From: Legionella micdadei
Lineage (GTDB): Bacteria; Pseudomonadota; Gammaproteobacteria; Legionellales; Legionellaceae
DNA: 64,000 nt
Assembly: GCF_000953635.1 (NCBI RefSeq)
Contig: NZ_LN614830.1
Location: 2,533,001-2,597,000 of the forward strand
Reading direction: 5' to 3'
Positions 1-9,681 of the stretch are shown here, piece by piece. The stretch's first letter is position 1; every line of letters begins with the position of its first letter. The notes beneath the pieces are model-generated. The model saw only the letters and a list, made by a program, of their open reading frames with translations. It had not been told where the DNA came from and made no database searches. The position numbers and the translations under genes were made by a program.

Positions 1-318
1 TGGATCAAGTTCATGCAGAGCATGGCCTATTTTGTTTAAAGATTTTTCAATTGGCCGAATCATTTGCCCTTGTTCATCAAAAGCATCGGGCTCAAAAAAG
101 AAGCGGATTTTATCACCTGAGTCCAAAAAATAAGCATTTTGCGCATGTTCATTGGATTTCGTGGAAAAAATAGTAATAGGAATTTCCTGATGATGATGGG
201 CAATGATAGCGTGAATACGGTTTCTCAAGGTTTCGCAAATTGATTCAGGAAAAAAGCCGTTAATTACTAAGTAGCCATGGGTAAAAAAGAAATCGATCTC
301 TGATGTAGATAAATCCAT
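1..318 (-). CDS. PHYHD1-like phytanoyl-CoA dioxygenase family protein (3' part lies outside the window)
   Basis: Reading from the ATG at 318, 106 codons stay open to the left edge, so the C-terminal part is missing. The visible half contains GDKIRFFFEPDAFDE and, a little later, EKSLNKIGHALHELDP. From memory this is very close to the equivalent stretch of animal PHYHD1, an Fe(II)/2-oxoglutarate-dependent dioxygenase. The iron-binding HxD...H residues should lie in the missing part. The family hydroxylates small substrates in the cytosol; the bacterial substrate is unknown. It precedes glnE on the opposite side of a ~78 bp gap and reads leftward, as glnE does. Such a close resemblance to a eukaryotic protein fits the Legionella habit of acquiring eukaryotic-like genes. 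The family call is strong; the function is inference. Confidence 0.82.
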   Translation of the reverse strand, partial: MDLSTSEIDFFFTHGYLVINGFFPESICETLRNRIHAIIAHHHQEIPITIFSTKSNEHAQNAYFLDSGDKIRFFFEPDAFDEQGQMIRPIEKSLNKIGHALHELDP

Positions 319-396
319 TTGTTATTCGCTCTTTCAAAAATAATTATCATAGTGAGCAAAACCTGTTTTGACAATGGTAGATTTGTCAAATTTTAA

Positions 397-3117
397 TCAA
401 TAATAAGCGAACAACTCCTTACTCACCTTGACCACATCAAGTTGATGCGCATGGTAATCATATGATGCTGGCTGCAGTAAATTTTGGTGTAATAAATGAT
501 GATAGGACTTATATGCCTGTTTGAGTTTAATAAATTGCTCCCGAGTAAGGATCTTTTCGCTGTATAATTTTTGCAACAGACTGAGGGTATTGGTATAGCG
601 TATTAAGCCCTGTCTTGGATTGGCCAACACTAGAAATTGCACTAAGAATTCAAGATCAAGCAAGCCGCCGGCAGCAAATTTCACTTGCTCGGCGTCAGAA
701 TGCCGACTAATTTTTGTTCTCATTGCTAACACTTCATCCCGAAGAACATTCCTATCTCTCGGCAAAAATAACACATCTGCTTTGAGCTGCTTGAAGAGGT
801 GATGGATGCGTTTGTTGGCTACTAGGATTCGGGCACGCAGTAAAGCTTGATGCTCCCATGTCCAGGCTTGGGTACGCTGGTATTCAATGAACGCGTCAAT
901 ATGGCTGACAAGTAAACCAGCTGCACCTGAGGGGCGCAAACGGGTATCAACAGAATATAAAATTCCTGCTTGCGACCGCGTTGTTAGCATATGCAAAATT
1001 TTTTGCGTCAACCGCGTGACTAATCCTTCTTCTTCATCAAGCGCTGCGTGGATAAAAACCAAATCAAGATCGGAATTATAATTCATTTCCCTACTACCTA
1101 ACTTGCCGTAAGCGATGATGGCAAAGCGTGATTTAATCTGCATCATTTGTGGATATCGCCTTGTTAATTGCTGACAAGCGATGACCAAAACTTCTTCAAC
1201 AATAACCTCGGCAACATCGGCTAAAAAGCGGCCAATACGCACCGCATCGTACTGCCCGTGCATCTCTGCACGCGCTGCACAAAGCCAATTATTCAATTTA
1301 AATTGACGTAAAATTTCGCCTTCTAATTCATTTTCTGTGCAATGCGCCAATTGATTTTTTAAGGTTTGTTCAAGCTGCTGACGCGAGGGCAATCGCCAAT
1401 TTTCTTCCTGATCGAGAAGAATCTCGAGTAAAAAAGGCTGGCTTACAAGCAAAGAAGTAATAAAAGGGCTATGGGCAAACCAATGCAATAATTCTTTTAG
1501 GACTTGTGGATTTTCAGTTATCAAAGCCAAATAGGCACTGCGGCCAACGATATTTTCGAGCAAGTGCAAAACTTGCGATAAAACGGTATCTGTCTCAGCC
1601 ACCTGAGTTAACTCAGTTAACAACAGCAACATAAAACGATCAAGACGCATTCGAGCAGCTTGCGATAAACGTCGGCATCGTGGTGAATGGCGAAAGGCAT
1701 GCAGCATCTGATAACACCGCTCAGGTTCACGAAATCCAAGACTGGCTAATAAATTAATTGCCATGCTGTTTTCAACATGGCCTTGCCATAAGCTAGCTAA
1801 TTGGTTAGCAATAAGCCGATTTTCGTCTTCATAAGGGTCGCCTTTGCGCAAAATGGAGCGGAAAAGGGTACTCACAATCCGTTGATATTGTTGCAGCCTT
1901 GTCAAAAGCACATTCCAATTTTCAAAACCCATCGCAAAAGCGATTTGTGTTTGCTTGATTTCATCTTTAGGCAAGGTATGCGTTTGCTGATCGTTTAAGC
2001 TTTGCAGCGCATTTTCCAATTTCCTTAAAAAAAGATAAGCTTGCTTTAAAGCCGCAGTGCGTGTGAGCAACCCCTCTTCTTTTATTGCATCAAGCGCTGT
2101 TATCAGATTTTGCTGTCTTAAATAAGGAAAACGACCACCTCGAATCAACTGAATGCTCTGGATAATGAATTCAATTTCGCGAATTCCTCCAAGCCCGCGC
2201 TTAATGTCATCGAGCATGGGGTTCAATTGCACTTCCCGCGCTATCATCGCTTTCATGCTGCGCAAGGATTCAATCACGCTGAAATCGACATAGCGGCGGT
2301 AGACAAAAGGAGTAATCAAGCGATGAAACCAATGGTTTTGATCTTTAGTATGCTCACCAATTAGACGCGCTTTGACCATCGCATAACGCTCCCAGTCCCG
2401 TCCTTGCTCTTGGTAATAGGTTTCCATGGCAGCTAAAGTGCAGACTAAAGCACCGCTATCGCCATTAGGGCGCAAACGTAAATCGACACGAAAAACAAAA
2501 CCCTCTGCAGTCGGATTTTGCAAAAGCTGCATAAAATTCTGCACGACTTTACTGTAATATTGCTGGTTACTTACCTGGTCTTGCCCATTGGTATAACCGG
2601 CTGCTGAAAAAGCGAAAATTAGATCAACATCAGAAGAGTAATTGAGTTCTTGTCCGCCAAGTTTGCCCATTGCAAGCACATAAAGTTGCGTTGGTTTACC
2701 CATCTCATCGCAGGGTTGGCCATAGCGATTCGTTAGTTCTTGCTGACAAAATTGCAGTGAACGTAAAATAATCGCATCGGCACAGTCTGACCAAGCAGCC
2801 ATTGTTTGTTCCGTATCCGCTAACCCAGCAAGCTCACGTAGCATCAAACGTAAAAAATGGCGATGACGAAAATACCGCAACTCACGGCCAAAATGAGGGC
2901 CTTGCTCAGGCAATTGGCTCAATAATCGTTGATAATCGTCATAGCCCAGAGGTTGCAAACCATCATCTTCCGCGAGTAACCTTTTTAAAATTTCAATGTG
3001 GCGACAAGCGTAATCGCTTACCAATAGTAAGGACTTCAGCGCGTGATTAAGCGGATGCACTAACTCAGAAAAATGTTTCCGATAAAAATGCAGTTTCGAT
3101 TGTAACTGTTGTTGCAT
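397..3117 (-). CDS. glnE: Bifunctional glutamine synthetase adenylyltransferase/adenylyl-removing enzyme
   Basis: This cytosolic enzyme attaches AMP to glutamine synthetase and removes it again, under control of PII (GlnB), tuning nitrogen assimilation. The 906 residues (the E. coli protein has 946) carry two nucleotidyltransferase domains. The first has GKLGGQELNYSSDVDL near residue 155, the second YGKLGSREMNYNSDLDL near residue 678; both keep the paired Asp residues needed for metal binding. Between them are the usual helical linkers, with YYQEQGRDWERYAMVKARL just after the first domain. The start ATG has only a weak purine-rich stretch upstream. It appears to stand alone, downstream of a gap holding a dispersed repeat. 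Confidence 0.97.
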   Translation of the reverse strand: MQQQLQSKLHFYRKHFSELVHPLNHALKSLLLVSDYACRHIEILKRLLAEDDGLQPLGYDDYQRLLSQLPEQGPHFGRELRYFRHRHFLRLMLRELAGLADTEQTMAAWSDCADAIILRSLQFCQQELTNRYGQPCDEMGKPTQLYVLAMGKLGGQELNYSSDVDLIFAFSAAGYTNGQDQVSNQQYYSKVVQNFMQLLQNPTAEGFVFRVDLRLRPNGDSGALVCTLAAMETYYQEQGRDWERYAMVKARLIGEHTKDQNHWFHRLITPFVYRRYVDFSVIESLRSMKAMIAREVQLNPMLDDIKRGLGGIREIEFIIQSIQLIRGGRFPYLRQQNLITALDAIKEEGLLTRTAALKQAYLFLRKLENALQSLNDQQTHTLPKDEIKQTQIAFAMGFENWNVLLTRLQQYQRIVSTLFRSILRKGDPYEDENRLIANQLASLWQGHVENSMAINLLASLGFREPERCYQMLHAFRHSPRCRRLSQAARMRLDRFMLLLLTELTQVAETDTVLSQVLHLLENIVGRSAYLALITENPQVLKELLHWFAHSPFITSLLVSQPFLLEILLDQEENWRLPSRQQLEQTLKNQLAHCTENELEGEILRQFKLNNWLCAARAEMHGQYDAVRIGRFLADVAEVIVEEVLVIACQQLTRRYPQMMQIKSRFAIIAYGKLGSREMNYNSDLDLVFIHAALDEEEGLVTRLTQKILHMLTTRSQAGILYSVDTRLRPSGAAGLLVSHIDAFIEYQRTQAWTWEHQALLRARILVANKRIHHLFKQLKADVLFLPRDRNVLRDEVLAMRTKISRHSDAEQVKFAAGGLLDLEFLVQFLVLANPRQGLIRYTNTLSLLQKLYSEKILTREQFIKLKQAYKSYHHLLHQNLLQPASYDYHAHQLDVVKVSKELFAYY

Positions 3118-3320
3118 TGGATTATTTCTTAAAAGTAAAAGGCTCCCCTACGCTATCCTGAGTCAGCAGGGATCCCCTTATAATGGCACGATCTTTAACA
3201 TGGATAAAATAGCCCCATTCGATTGAATGCATTAATCGAATCGTTTCCACAGGGAGATTACCAGAAAAAATGGATTGGGTGGAACTGACGCGGAGAGTTA
3301 TAGTAAACAAGTAAATTAAG

Positions 3321-3406
3321 TCTCCGAGCTGCGGCCGTTAGGGAGTGGATAAACCGAAAGCACTTTTATCCACTCACACCCTAACGGTCATGGGTTCCGA
3401 TTATCG
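3321..3406 (+). repeat. Dispersed intergenic repeat, copy A, with long imperfect palindrome
   Basis: This lies in the 363-base gap between glnE and the hydrolase gene. Its core is an inverted repeat: CCGTTAGGG followed by GTGGATAAA (3335-3353) pairs with TTTATCCAC and CCCTAACGG (3365-3387). The element ends GATTATCG. The same arrangement of a tccgag-like start, a gcGGATAA block and a terminal GATTATCG recurs near 12.15 kb, 21.38 kb and, inverted, 43.7 kb. It is noncoding and could fold into a strong RNA hairpin between the two divergent genes. The rest of the gap shows only an unconvincing 62-codon ORF. Confidence 0.7.
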
Positions 3407-3480
3407 AATTTCTAAAAATTTTTCTCAATTTTTAAAAAATCCATCTATATTTAAAGAAGTTATCTAACAAGGAGATATCT

Positions 3481-4299
3481 ATGGGATATGTACAAGTTGA
3501 TGCCTGTACTCGCGTTTTCGTACAGGATTGGGGATCTGGTAAACCTATTGTCTTTATTTCTGGCTGGCCTTTTGACCATCGTTGCTATGAATATCAATTC
3601 ACACAAATACCTAAGCATGGTTATCGTTGCGTTGGGATTGATATGCGAGGCTATGGAAAATCAGATAAGCCCTGGGGCGATTATAATTACAATGTTTTTG
3701 CCGATGATATTCTGAAGGTTTTACGCCATCTCGACTTAGACAATGTCACCCTAGTAGGCCATTCCATGGGTGGTGCAATTGCCATTAACTACTGCGTCCG
3801 CCACCACAATGAGCGCGTTTCAGGCCTTGTACTCTTAGGCGCTGCCGCACCCATCTGGACACAACGTCCCGATTTCCCGCATGGTTTGACGATTGATCAA
3901 TGCAATGAGTTACTTGAATTATGCTATTCTGACAGAGCTCAATTGTTGGAAAATTTCGGCAAGATTTTCTTCCACAAAGAAGACGCAGTAAGCCCTAAAT
4001 TTGCTGATTGGATGCAAAACATGGGTATGGAAGCTTCTCCTTATGCCACTGCCGAATGCATTATCGCCCTTAGGGATACTGATCAACGTAAAAACTTAGA
4101 AAAAGTGAAAGTGCCTACAGCCATTTTCCACGCCCCTGGCGATAAAGTATGTCCTTTTGGCTTAGCTGAAGCAATGAACAAAGGCATTAAAAATTCGAAG
4201 ATCATCCGCTTTGAAAACAGCGGGCATGGGCTGTTTTATGACGAGTGGAAAAAATGCAATGAAGAATTGATGAAATTTGTGGATGAGCTTCATAAATAA
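3481..4299 (+). CDS. Alpha/beta hydrolase, non-heme chloroperoxidase-like
   Basis: A 272-residue single-domain alpha/beta hydrolase. The nucleophile elbow is GHSMGG with Ser95; the likely acid is Asp221 (HAPGDKV) and the catalytic His is His249 (ENSGHGLF). The N-terminal FISGWPFDHRCYEYQ and DMRGYGKSDKP segments are typical of the arylesterase/cofactor-free haloperoxidase group, whose natural role is usually ester or lactone hydrolysis. No signal peptide is seen, so it should be cytosolic. The start is well set by AAGGAG seven bases upstream of the ATG. It is a single-gene unit ending in a strong hairpin shared with the convergent gene. The substrate cannot be told from sequence. Confidence 0.88.
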   Translation: MGYVQVDACTRVFVQDWGSGKPIVFISGWPFDHRCYEYQFTQIPKHGYRCVGIDMRGYGKSDKPWGDYNYNVFADDILKVLRHLDLDNVTLVGHSMGGAIAINYCVRHHNERVSGLVLLGAAAPIWTQRPDFPHGLTIDQCNELLELCYSDRAQLLENFGKIFFHKEDAVSPKFADWMQNMGMEASPYATAECIIALRDTDQRKNLEKVKVPTAIFHAPGDKVCPFGLAEAMNKGIKNSKIIRFENSGHGLFYDEWKKCNEELMKFVDELHK

Positions 4300-4305
4300 A
4301 CAACC

Positions 4306-4337
4306 AAAATGGATGCTGTCAAACAGCATCCATTTTT
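4306..4337. terminator. Bidirectional intrinsic terminator
   Basis: A 14-bp stem (AAAATGGATGCTGT / ACAGCATCCATTTT) with a 3-base loop, with A and T tracts on the two sides. It serves the hydrolase on the plus strand, and overlaps the stop codon of the convergent minus-strand gene. Confidence 0.9.
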
Positions 4338-7300
4338 AAACCATTTTTAAATTGGTTCCTTTATCAAGCGGTATATCTGGAATAACCGTTTTTGCTGATT
4401 CTTTTAGGAATTGTTTAAAATCAGTATCCGTCACTCGCCCCCCGAGTTTCTGAATGTCGCTAACTTTACTAATTAAATTATCAAGTTGCTTTTCACCTAA
4501 ATTCATTAGCGGTTGGCGATTTCCCTTTATTCCAATTTTATTATTTCCCATCAACTCAAAGAGCTTATCAATTTTCTCAACTTTAGAAGGAGGGAACTTT
4601 GATGCATGATCGACAAGATAGTCAAGGGTTCGCTTGTCTAATGCCCCGTGTTTATTAAGTGTCGCCATCAGCGTTTCCACTTTTTGTAGATCAGCCTTGC
4701 CGAGCTGCATCAGGTTAGCCAGCCTGTCTGAGCCAATCATTTGCGTGAGTGGAATACCACTGTCATTCATTGCCTGGATGCAACGCCTAAGTGTTTGTGC
4801 GTGTTCTTTATCTTGAATTTTATCTGCATTTTTACGGATTACCTTAAAAGCATCTCCAGTCAACGATAATTTGTCTTCGGGCGTATTTGTTAAAACATCT
4901 TTGACTCGTACCAATTGTTTATCAGTTAAATCCATGACTGCCCGTCGATGGCCTTTGAGCTCGGTAATACCTGCCTCTTTCATTGCGCTGAAAACATCTA
5001 CAACTCGTTGTGCTTTGGTTTTCGGTTCCCCGTCAACCTTAGTTTTCTGAGTCAGTTTACCATTGGCCACATTATCCACGACATAATCAAAGACATCCCC
5101 ATCGAGTTCTTTTCCTAACGCCTGAAAGATATTATTAACCGTTTCTAGTTTATTTACTTCGGGATCTTGATATTTTGAGTCTTCCCCCATCTCTTTCATT
5201 TCGACTTCTTTTGTTTCTTTCTTGGTAGCCAATGCCATTAAACGGCCAAGCCTATCGTTAAGGATGCCAGGTGTAAGAGGAATTTTATTGGCATTCATAG
5301 CAGCAACACATTGGCCAAATTGTGTAATATCTTCAGGCTTCCAGCCTTGTAGCTTGCTGACATTTTTTCGAAGCGCTTTAAAATCATCTTTGCTCATCTC
5401 GACTTTTCTACCTTTGAATTCCCCGAGAACATCAGCAAGGATACGTAATTCTTCGTTGCTCATGTTCATCACAGGCTGTCTGTTGCCTTTTATGGGAATT
5501 TTAAGCTCATCCATAGCCTTAAATACTTTCAGTACCCTGTCCACTTTTTTCTCACCCTCAGGGTTTTCTGGGTCAACTGGAGCATTTAATTTATCCGCAT
5601 GGTCTACGATATAATCAAAAGTGGCTTTATTCAGGTTTGAACCTTTAGCTAATTCAGTCATTGACCTGTTTACTGTATTCAATTCACCAGGGGTACGCGC
5701 TAAAAGTTTGGCAAGGCGATCTTCTTTAAACGGTAGAGTTTCGGTTAGTGGAATACGATTGGTACGCATTGCATTAATACATCCAGCAAAATCTTCGACT
5801 TTGTCCTTATCGAGATTATCTACATGCTTTCGTAGCGCTTTGAATTCTTCCTTGCCTAAAGGCTCTTTAATTTTCTCAGGTGGAGCTTTCAGTTTAGTTA
5901 GAAACTCCGTAAGTTTCTGAAGTTTTTCTATACCATTTTTCTCTTTTGCAAGCTCCATTAAAGGTTGCCTATGCCCTGCAATTTCAATCTTGGCGGTTCT
6001 CATTGCGTTGAATGCTTGAGCTATTTTTTTTGCTTTTTCTCCTGCCAAATCCGGGGCATTTTTTACAACATAATCAAAAGTACTATCATCCAAGGCACTC
6101 TTTTCTCCCTCTTTCCCTGCCAAGCTCTGTAAAATCTTAGCTACCCCAGCCAAATGATCAGGATTCTTTCCTACTTTCATTAAATCTTCAATCCTGTTGC
6201 CCATGACTTGATGTTGGACCGGAACGTTACCATTCATTGCCGCAATACATTTGGCAAGATCATTGACTGCATTTTCATCAAAGTCTTTTAAGCCTTTACG
6301 GAGCATCTTAAATGTATCATTGTTAAGAAGTAATTTCTGCTCGCCTTCCGCTCTTACTTTACCAGGATCAGCTGCCGCCAAAATAACCCCTAGTTTTTTT
6401 AAATCACCTTCCCCCATTTTCATCACAGGCTGCCTATTTCCCTTCAAATCGATTCCTGCTGCTGTCATGAGGCCAAACACATTGGCGATTTCGGTTGCTT
6501 TAGTGGTTGTTAAATCATTGGCATTCTTGACGAGGTATTCGAAGGTTTTTTCATTCAGGCTTTTACCAAGGCTGTTCACAATTGTGGCGAGCGCCTTAAG
6601 TTTAGTCCCCTGGCCTTGCGGATCCCCCAGTTTTAACAACTTAGCAAGATTGCCATCCTTTAATGGCACAGAGCTAGTCAGTGGAATTTTTTGTTGATTC
6701 ATCGCTCTTAGACAGGCCATGAAGTCATTCACTTGCCCAGCAGCCAAATTGTGGATGTTGTCCCGTAAATCTTTAAAAGCCCCAGAATCCGCAGCAAAAG
6801 CAGCAATTTTGGGTGGCTTGTTTGATTCAGTTAAGACAGAGTGTAGGACACTTAAATCGCGACTTAATCCAGATTCACCAACGGCAGATTTAGGCATGGC
6901 CAATTTCATAATTGGCTGTCTATTTCCTGTTATGGGAATACCCAAATTCTTCATCTCATCAAAGACGGCAACGACTTGCCCAGCCCTCGTCTTTCTATCC
7001 GCTCCCTCACCGATTCCCATAGCCAAGCTTTCTGCATTGTCTACAATGTAATCAAAGGTCTTCTTATCCAAATTTTTGTCCTTCGCTAACCGGGTTAGCA
7101 GGGTATTTACTGCTGCTAATTCGTCAGGATTTAAGCTCATGAGACGGCTGGGGTTTTCTGCTCTTAAAAATGGGGTTAATGAAATATTGCTTGCTTGCAT
7201 TGCTTTAAAGCATCCGCCTAAATCTCGAGCCCGCTCAGGAGTCCAATCTTTCTTCTCGGCTTTATCTTTTACCATCTTGTCGATTAGATTCTTACACGCA

Positions 7301-8580
7301 CTCTTATCCAATAGGGGGGGCTCGCCTTCATTTCTTTTCAGCTCACCCAAGACTGCTGTTAAGGCTTCTAATACTCCAGGCTCTTTGATTTCCATTACAG
7401 GTTGGCGAAGCCCTTCAAGCTCCATTTTGGCGTCTTTCATCGCCTCAAAGACCCCGGCAATCTTGTCCGCTTTAGGTGCTAAGGTAGGACTATTCTTAAG
7501 AACATAATCAAAAGTTTTGTCATCCAGTCGATTACCAAGACTCTTCAAGATAGTGGCGATCCCCTTTAAGTCCGCTCCCTTACCCATCAATTCATTAAAT
7601 CGGTTATGACCTGTTGCTGAAACTAAGGGAACTTTGCCATTCATCGCTTTGACACATTCACCAAAATGAGGTATTTGATCTAACTCCAACTTACCCACAT
7701 TCTTACAAAGCCAATTAAATTGAGTTGACGATAATCGTTGTTTTGGTTTTAAAAAATCGAATTGCGGTAAAACACGGGAAAGTTTTACTAAATCTTTACC
7801 TTCCATGTTCATGACAGCTTGCCTGTTCCCAACGATGGGAATATTCGCGTTTTCCATTGCCGTAAAAGCACTGACAACCGCATCAGCTTTAGGCGTTTTA
7901 AATGATCCACCGTTTTCGGCAAGGACTACTTCTCCTTCAAAACGCTGAGGATTTTCGACAATAAAGTTGAATGTGCGTTCATCCAATGCTTTACGGGGAG
8001 GGGTCGTAAGGCCTTTTAAAACTGCTGAAACCCCCACTAACTGACCTTCATCAAGTTTGGCAATACGGACTATACGGGCTACATTATGCTCCTTCCAAAA
8101 TCGTTTCATTGGAATGTTGGCATTCTGCATGGCCTGGATGCAGTTACCTAACGCACCGACGCTGTCTTCTGTGGAGTGGTCATTGAAACCACCAAGAATG
8201 TGGTCAAATGCTTTTTCATCAACAGGCTTGCCTTCTGGAATCTTCTCTAAAATAGTTTTTACTTGCCCCAATCCTTTTGGGCTCGTTGACAAAAATTTAT
8301 CAATGTCGACCCCTTTTACTTTCTCTTTTAATAGCGGCAGCATTTCGGCTAATTGAGCCAATCGCCCAGGTTCTTTTGCTAACCCTAAGAGTTGCACTAA
8401 ATTGCCGGGAGTGAGCTTGCCTGCTTTAGACAGTGCCTGCGCAATAGGAGCAATCTTGTCCGCATTTGTTTGAATTTGATCTAAATCAGCCTCTAGTTCT
8501 ACGGTTTCACCACGAAGCTTGGTTAGGTATGGTTCTATTTTTTTAAGTGCCTTTAACTCACTCATCTTAACTTTTGGCAT
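4336..8580 (-). CDS. Giant protein of eight ~157-residue helical repeats, function unknown, possible secreted effector
   Basis: About 1414 residues, mostly eight copies of one module. Each copy has a signature near AMNxxxIPLT, then an LxxLMxL...L stretch, then TFDYVVxNA, then VFxAMKxxxIxxxGNRQPVMxM, then a FKxLRKN-like stretch. The eight NRQPVM-type signatures fall at about 7818, 7400, 6912, 6427, 5962, 5473, 4936 and 4511, giving a spacing of 139-179 residues. The pattern suggests an all-helical solenoid. No signal peptide, membrane segment or known catalytic motif is visible, and I do not recognise the family. I chose the ATG at 8580 (MPKVKMSEL) because GGAG lies six bases upstream; in-frame codons at 8604 and 8586 are less well placed. 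In Legionella, large repeat proteins of this kind are often Dot/Icm substrates, but nothing here proves export. Confidence 0.85.
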   Translation of the reverse strand: MPKVKMSELKALKKIEPYLTKLRGETVELEADLDQIQTNADKIAPIAQALSKAGKLTPGNLVQLLGLAKEPGRLAQLAEMLPLLKEKVKGVDIDKFLSTSPKGLGQVKTILEKIPEGKPVDEKAFDHILGGFNDHSTEDSVGALGNCIQAMQNANIPMKRFWKEHNVARIVRIAKLDEGQLVGVSAVLKGLTTPPRKALDERTFNFIVENPQRFEGEVVLAENGGSFKTPKADAVVSAFTAMENANIPIVGNRQAVMNMEGKDLVKLSRVLPQFDFLKPKQRLSSTQFNWLCKNVGKLELDQIPHFGECVKAMNGKVPLVSATGHNRFNELMGKGADLKGIATILKSLGNRLDDKTFDYVLKNSPTLAPKADKIAGVFEAMKDAKMELEGLRQPVMEIKEPGVLEALTAVLGELKRNEGEPPLLDKSACKNLIDKMVKDKAEKKDWTPERARDLGGCFKAMQASNISLTPFLRAENPSRLMSLNPDELAAVNTLLTRLAKDKNLDKKTFDYIVDNAESLAMGIGEGADRKTRAGQVVAVFDEMKNLGIPITGNRQPIMKLAMPKSAVGESGLSRDLSVLHSVLTESNKPPKIAAFAADSGAFKDLRDNIHNLAAGQVNDFMACLRAMNQQKIPLTSSVPLKDGNLAKLLKLGDPQGQGTKLKALATIVNSLGKSLNEKTFEYLVKNANDLTTTKATEIANVFGLMTAAGIDLKGNRQPVMKMGEGDLKKLGVILAAADPGKVRAEGEQKLLLNNDTFKMLRKGLKDFDENAVNDLAKCIAAMNGNVPVQHQVMGNRIEDLMKVGKNPDHLAGVAKILQSLAGKEGEKSALDDSTFDYVVKNAPDLAGEKAKKIAQAFNAMRTAKIEIAGHRQPLMELAKEKNGIEKLQKLTEFLTKLKAPPEKIKEPLGKEEFKALRKHVDNLDKDKVEDFAGCINAMRTNRIPLTETLPFKEDRLAKLLARTPGELNTVNRSMTELAKGSNLNKATFDYIVDHADKLNAPVDPENPEGEKKVDRVLKVFKAMDELKIPIKGNRQPVMNMSNEELRILADVLGEFKGRKVEMSKDDFKALRKNVSKLQGWKPEDITQFGQCVAAMNANKIPLTPGILNDRLGRLMALATKKETKEVEMKEMGEDSKYQDPEVNKLETVNNIFQALGKELDGDVFDYVVDNVANGKLTQKTKVDGEPKTKAQRVVDVFSAMKEAGITELKGHRRAVMDLTDKQLVRVKDVLTNTPEDKLSLTGDAFKVIRKNADKIQDKEHAQTLRRCIQAMNDSGIPLTQMIGSDRLANLMQLGKADLQKVETLMATLNKHGALDKRTLDYLVDHASKFPPSKVEKIDKLFELMGNNKIGIKGNRQPLMNLGEKQLDNLISKVSDIQKLGGRVTDTDFKQFLKESAKTVIPDIPLDKGTNLKMV

Positions 8581-8912
8581 ACGCATCTCCAAGAATTGCC
8601 CCACTTTGCGGGAATTGAAATGACAATTAACTGGTGATTAAAAAAAGCAAAGTGGTAATCAATTGAAATATTTGTGTAAATTATAGCAATTTTTGAAGGA
8701 TTTTGTTCCAACCTGTTTCGTAAAAATTTGGAAAAAGATTGGCTTTCCGTCTAACTAACTTAATGATATTGCTTTTAAAAATAGAAGCTTCTTGTTAACA
8801 CACTTTAATTAGTCTCTTTTTAATGCCAAACTTTTTAGACAATCTCTAACTTCACTACCTCTGATATGGGATATACTCATAGAATATTGATTAATTAAGG
8901 GTTCGACTGCTC
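8581..8912. promoter_or_regulatory. Divergent intergenic region with a -10 box for the giant repeat gene
   Basis: The 332-base gap between divergent genes is AT-rich and noncoding. On the minus strand a perfect TATAAT lies at 8680-8685, about 100 bases before the repeat-protein start; no good -35 is evident. CCACTTTGC (8601-8609) and GCAAAGTGG (8647-8655) form a 9-bp inverted repeat in the would-be 5' leader of that gene, close to its ribosome binding site. No clear PmrA-type direct repeat was found here. Confidence 0.4.
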
Positions 8913-9659
8913 ATGAGTTTAATGAGAATAGCATGCTTTATCTGTGGAATTTTATTCGCAACCTTCGCTCATCCCCAGAATGAACCTCTCAAAATTGCCG
9001 TGAATGGCTTTGCACCCCCTTTTGTTATGCAGTCCGGCAATAAACAACTTTATGGTTTTGATATCAGCATGATGACCAGTATTTGTAAAATATTAAAACG
9101 ATCTTGCCAATTTCAGGCTATGCGCTTTCAAGATTTAATTCCAGCAGTCGAATCAAAAAAAGTTGATGTCGCTGTCGGCTCTATCATTATTACTCCTGAA
9201 CGCTCTACCCATGTTAATTTTTCCTTGCCTTATTTAATTAGTCATTCTCGTTTTCTTGGGCCAAAAAATTTAGCCGGCCAGCCTTTCAGTTTCCAAATGC
9301 TCAATAACAAAACAATAGGCGTTGAAAAAGGTAGCATTTTTACTGATGAAATCAGTGACATGGGTGTCCGCAACCCGAGTATTATCAGCTATAGCCGCAA
9401 CGTTGATGTGGTTGACGCGTTAAATAATGGCGACGTAGACATTGCCTTAATGGATGACCCGACGGCTAAATACTGGGAAATAGAATCATCTGGATCGCTT
9501 ATTGCCTTAGGCCAGCCTTTTGTTTACGGTTTTGGCATCGGCATCGCGGTCAATAGAGAACAAATTACGTTATTAGAGCAAATTAACAAAGCCCTTATTC
9601 AATATCAAAACAGCAACGATTTTAAACAAAATTATGATCGGTATTTAAAACAGTTTTAA
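8913..9659 (+). CDS. Periplasmic amino-acid-type solute-binding protein (SBP family 3)
   Basis: 248 residues with a signal peptide at about residues 1-21, followed by the class 3 binding-protein fold: LKIAVNGFAPPFVM, then YGFDISMMTSICKIL, then DVAVGSIIITPERSTHVNFSLPY. These are the characteristic ligand-binding segments of the ArtJ/HisJ/GlnH family, so it should bind an amino acid or similar cation in the periplasm. No ABC permease or ATPase gene is adjacent, so it either feeds a remote transporter or acts as a sensor. AAGGG lies about eleven bases upstream of the chosen ATG; an ATG three codons on is possible. Confidence 0.88.
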   Translation: MSLMRIACFICGILFATFAHPQNEPLKIAVNGFAPPFVMQSGNKQLYGFDISMMTSICKILKRSCQFQAMRFQDLIPAVESKKVDVAVGSIIITPERSTHVNFSLPYLISHSRFLGPKNLAGQPFSFQMLNNKTIGVEKGSIFTDEISDMGVRNPSIISYSRNVDVVDALNNGDVDIALMDDPTAKYWEIESSGSLIALGQPFVYGFGIGIAVNREQITLLEQINKALIQYQNSNDFKQNYDRYLKQF

Positions 9660-9681
9660 TGGGGTCAGCAAACCGTAACTT

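Noticed and set aside
3122-3310. 62-codon minus-strand ORF ending four bases before glnE
   Set aside because: No ribosome site, no recognisable composition or family; likely chance in intergenic DNA.
5222-7507. Several 100-150-codon ORFs on the plus strand inside the giant repeat gene
   Set aside because: They lie antisense to the repeats and arise from repeated codon patterns; none has a ribosome site or sensible protein.
8735-8790. PmrA-like repeat before the giant repeat gene
   Set aside because: Only one half (CTTAATGAT) resembles the consensus; the second is too poor.
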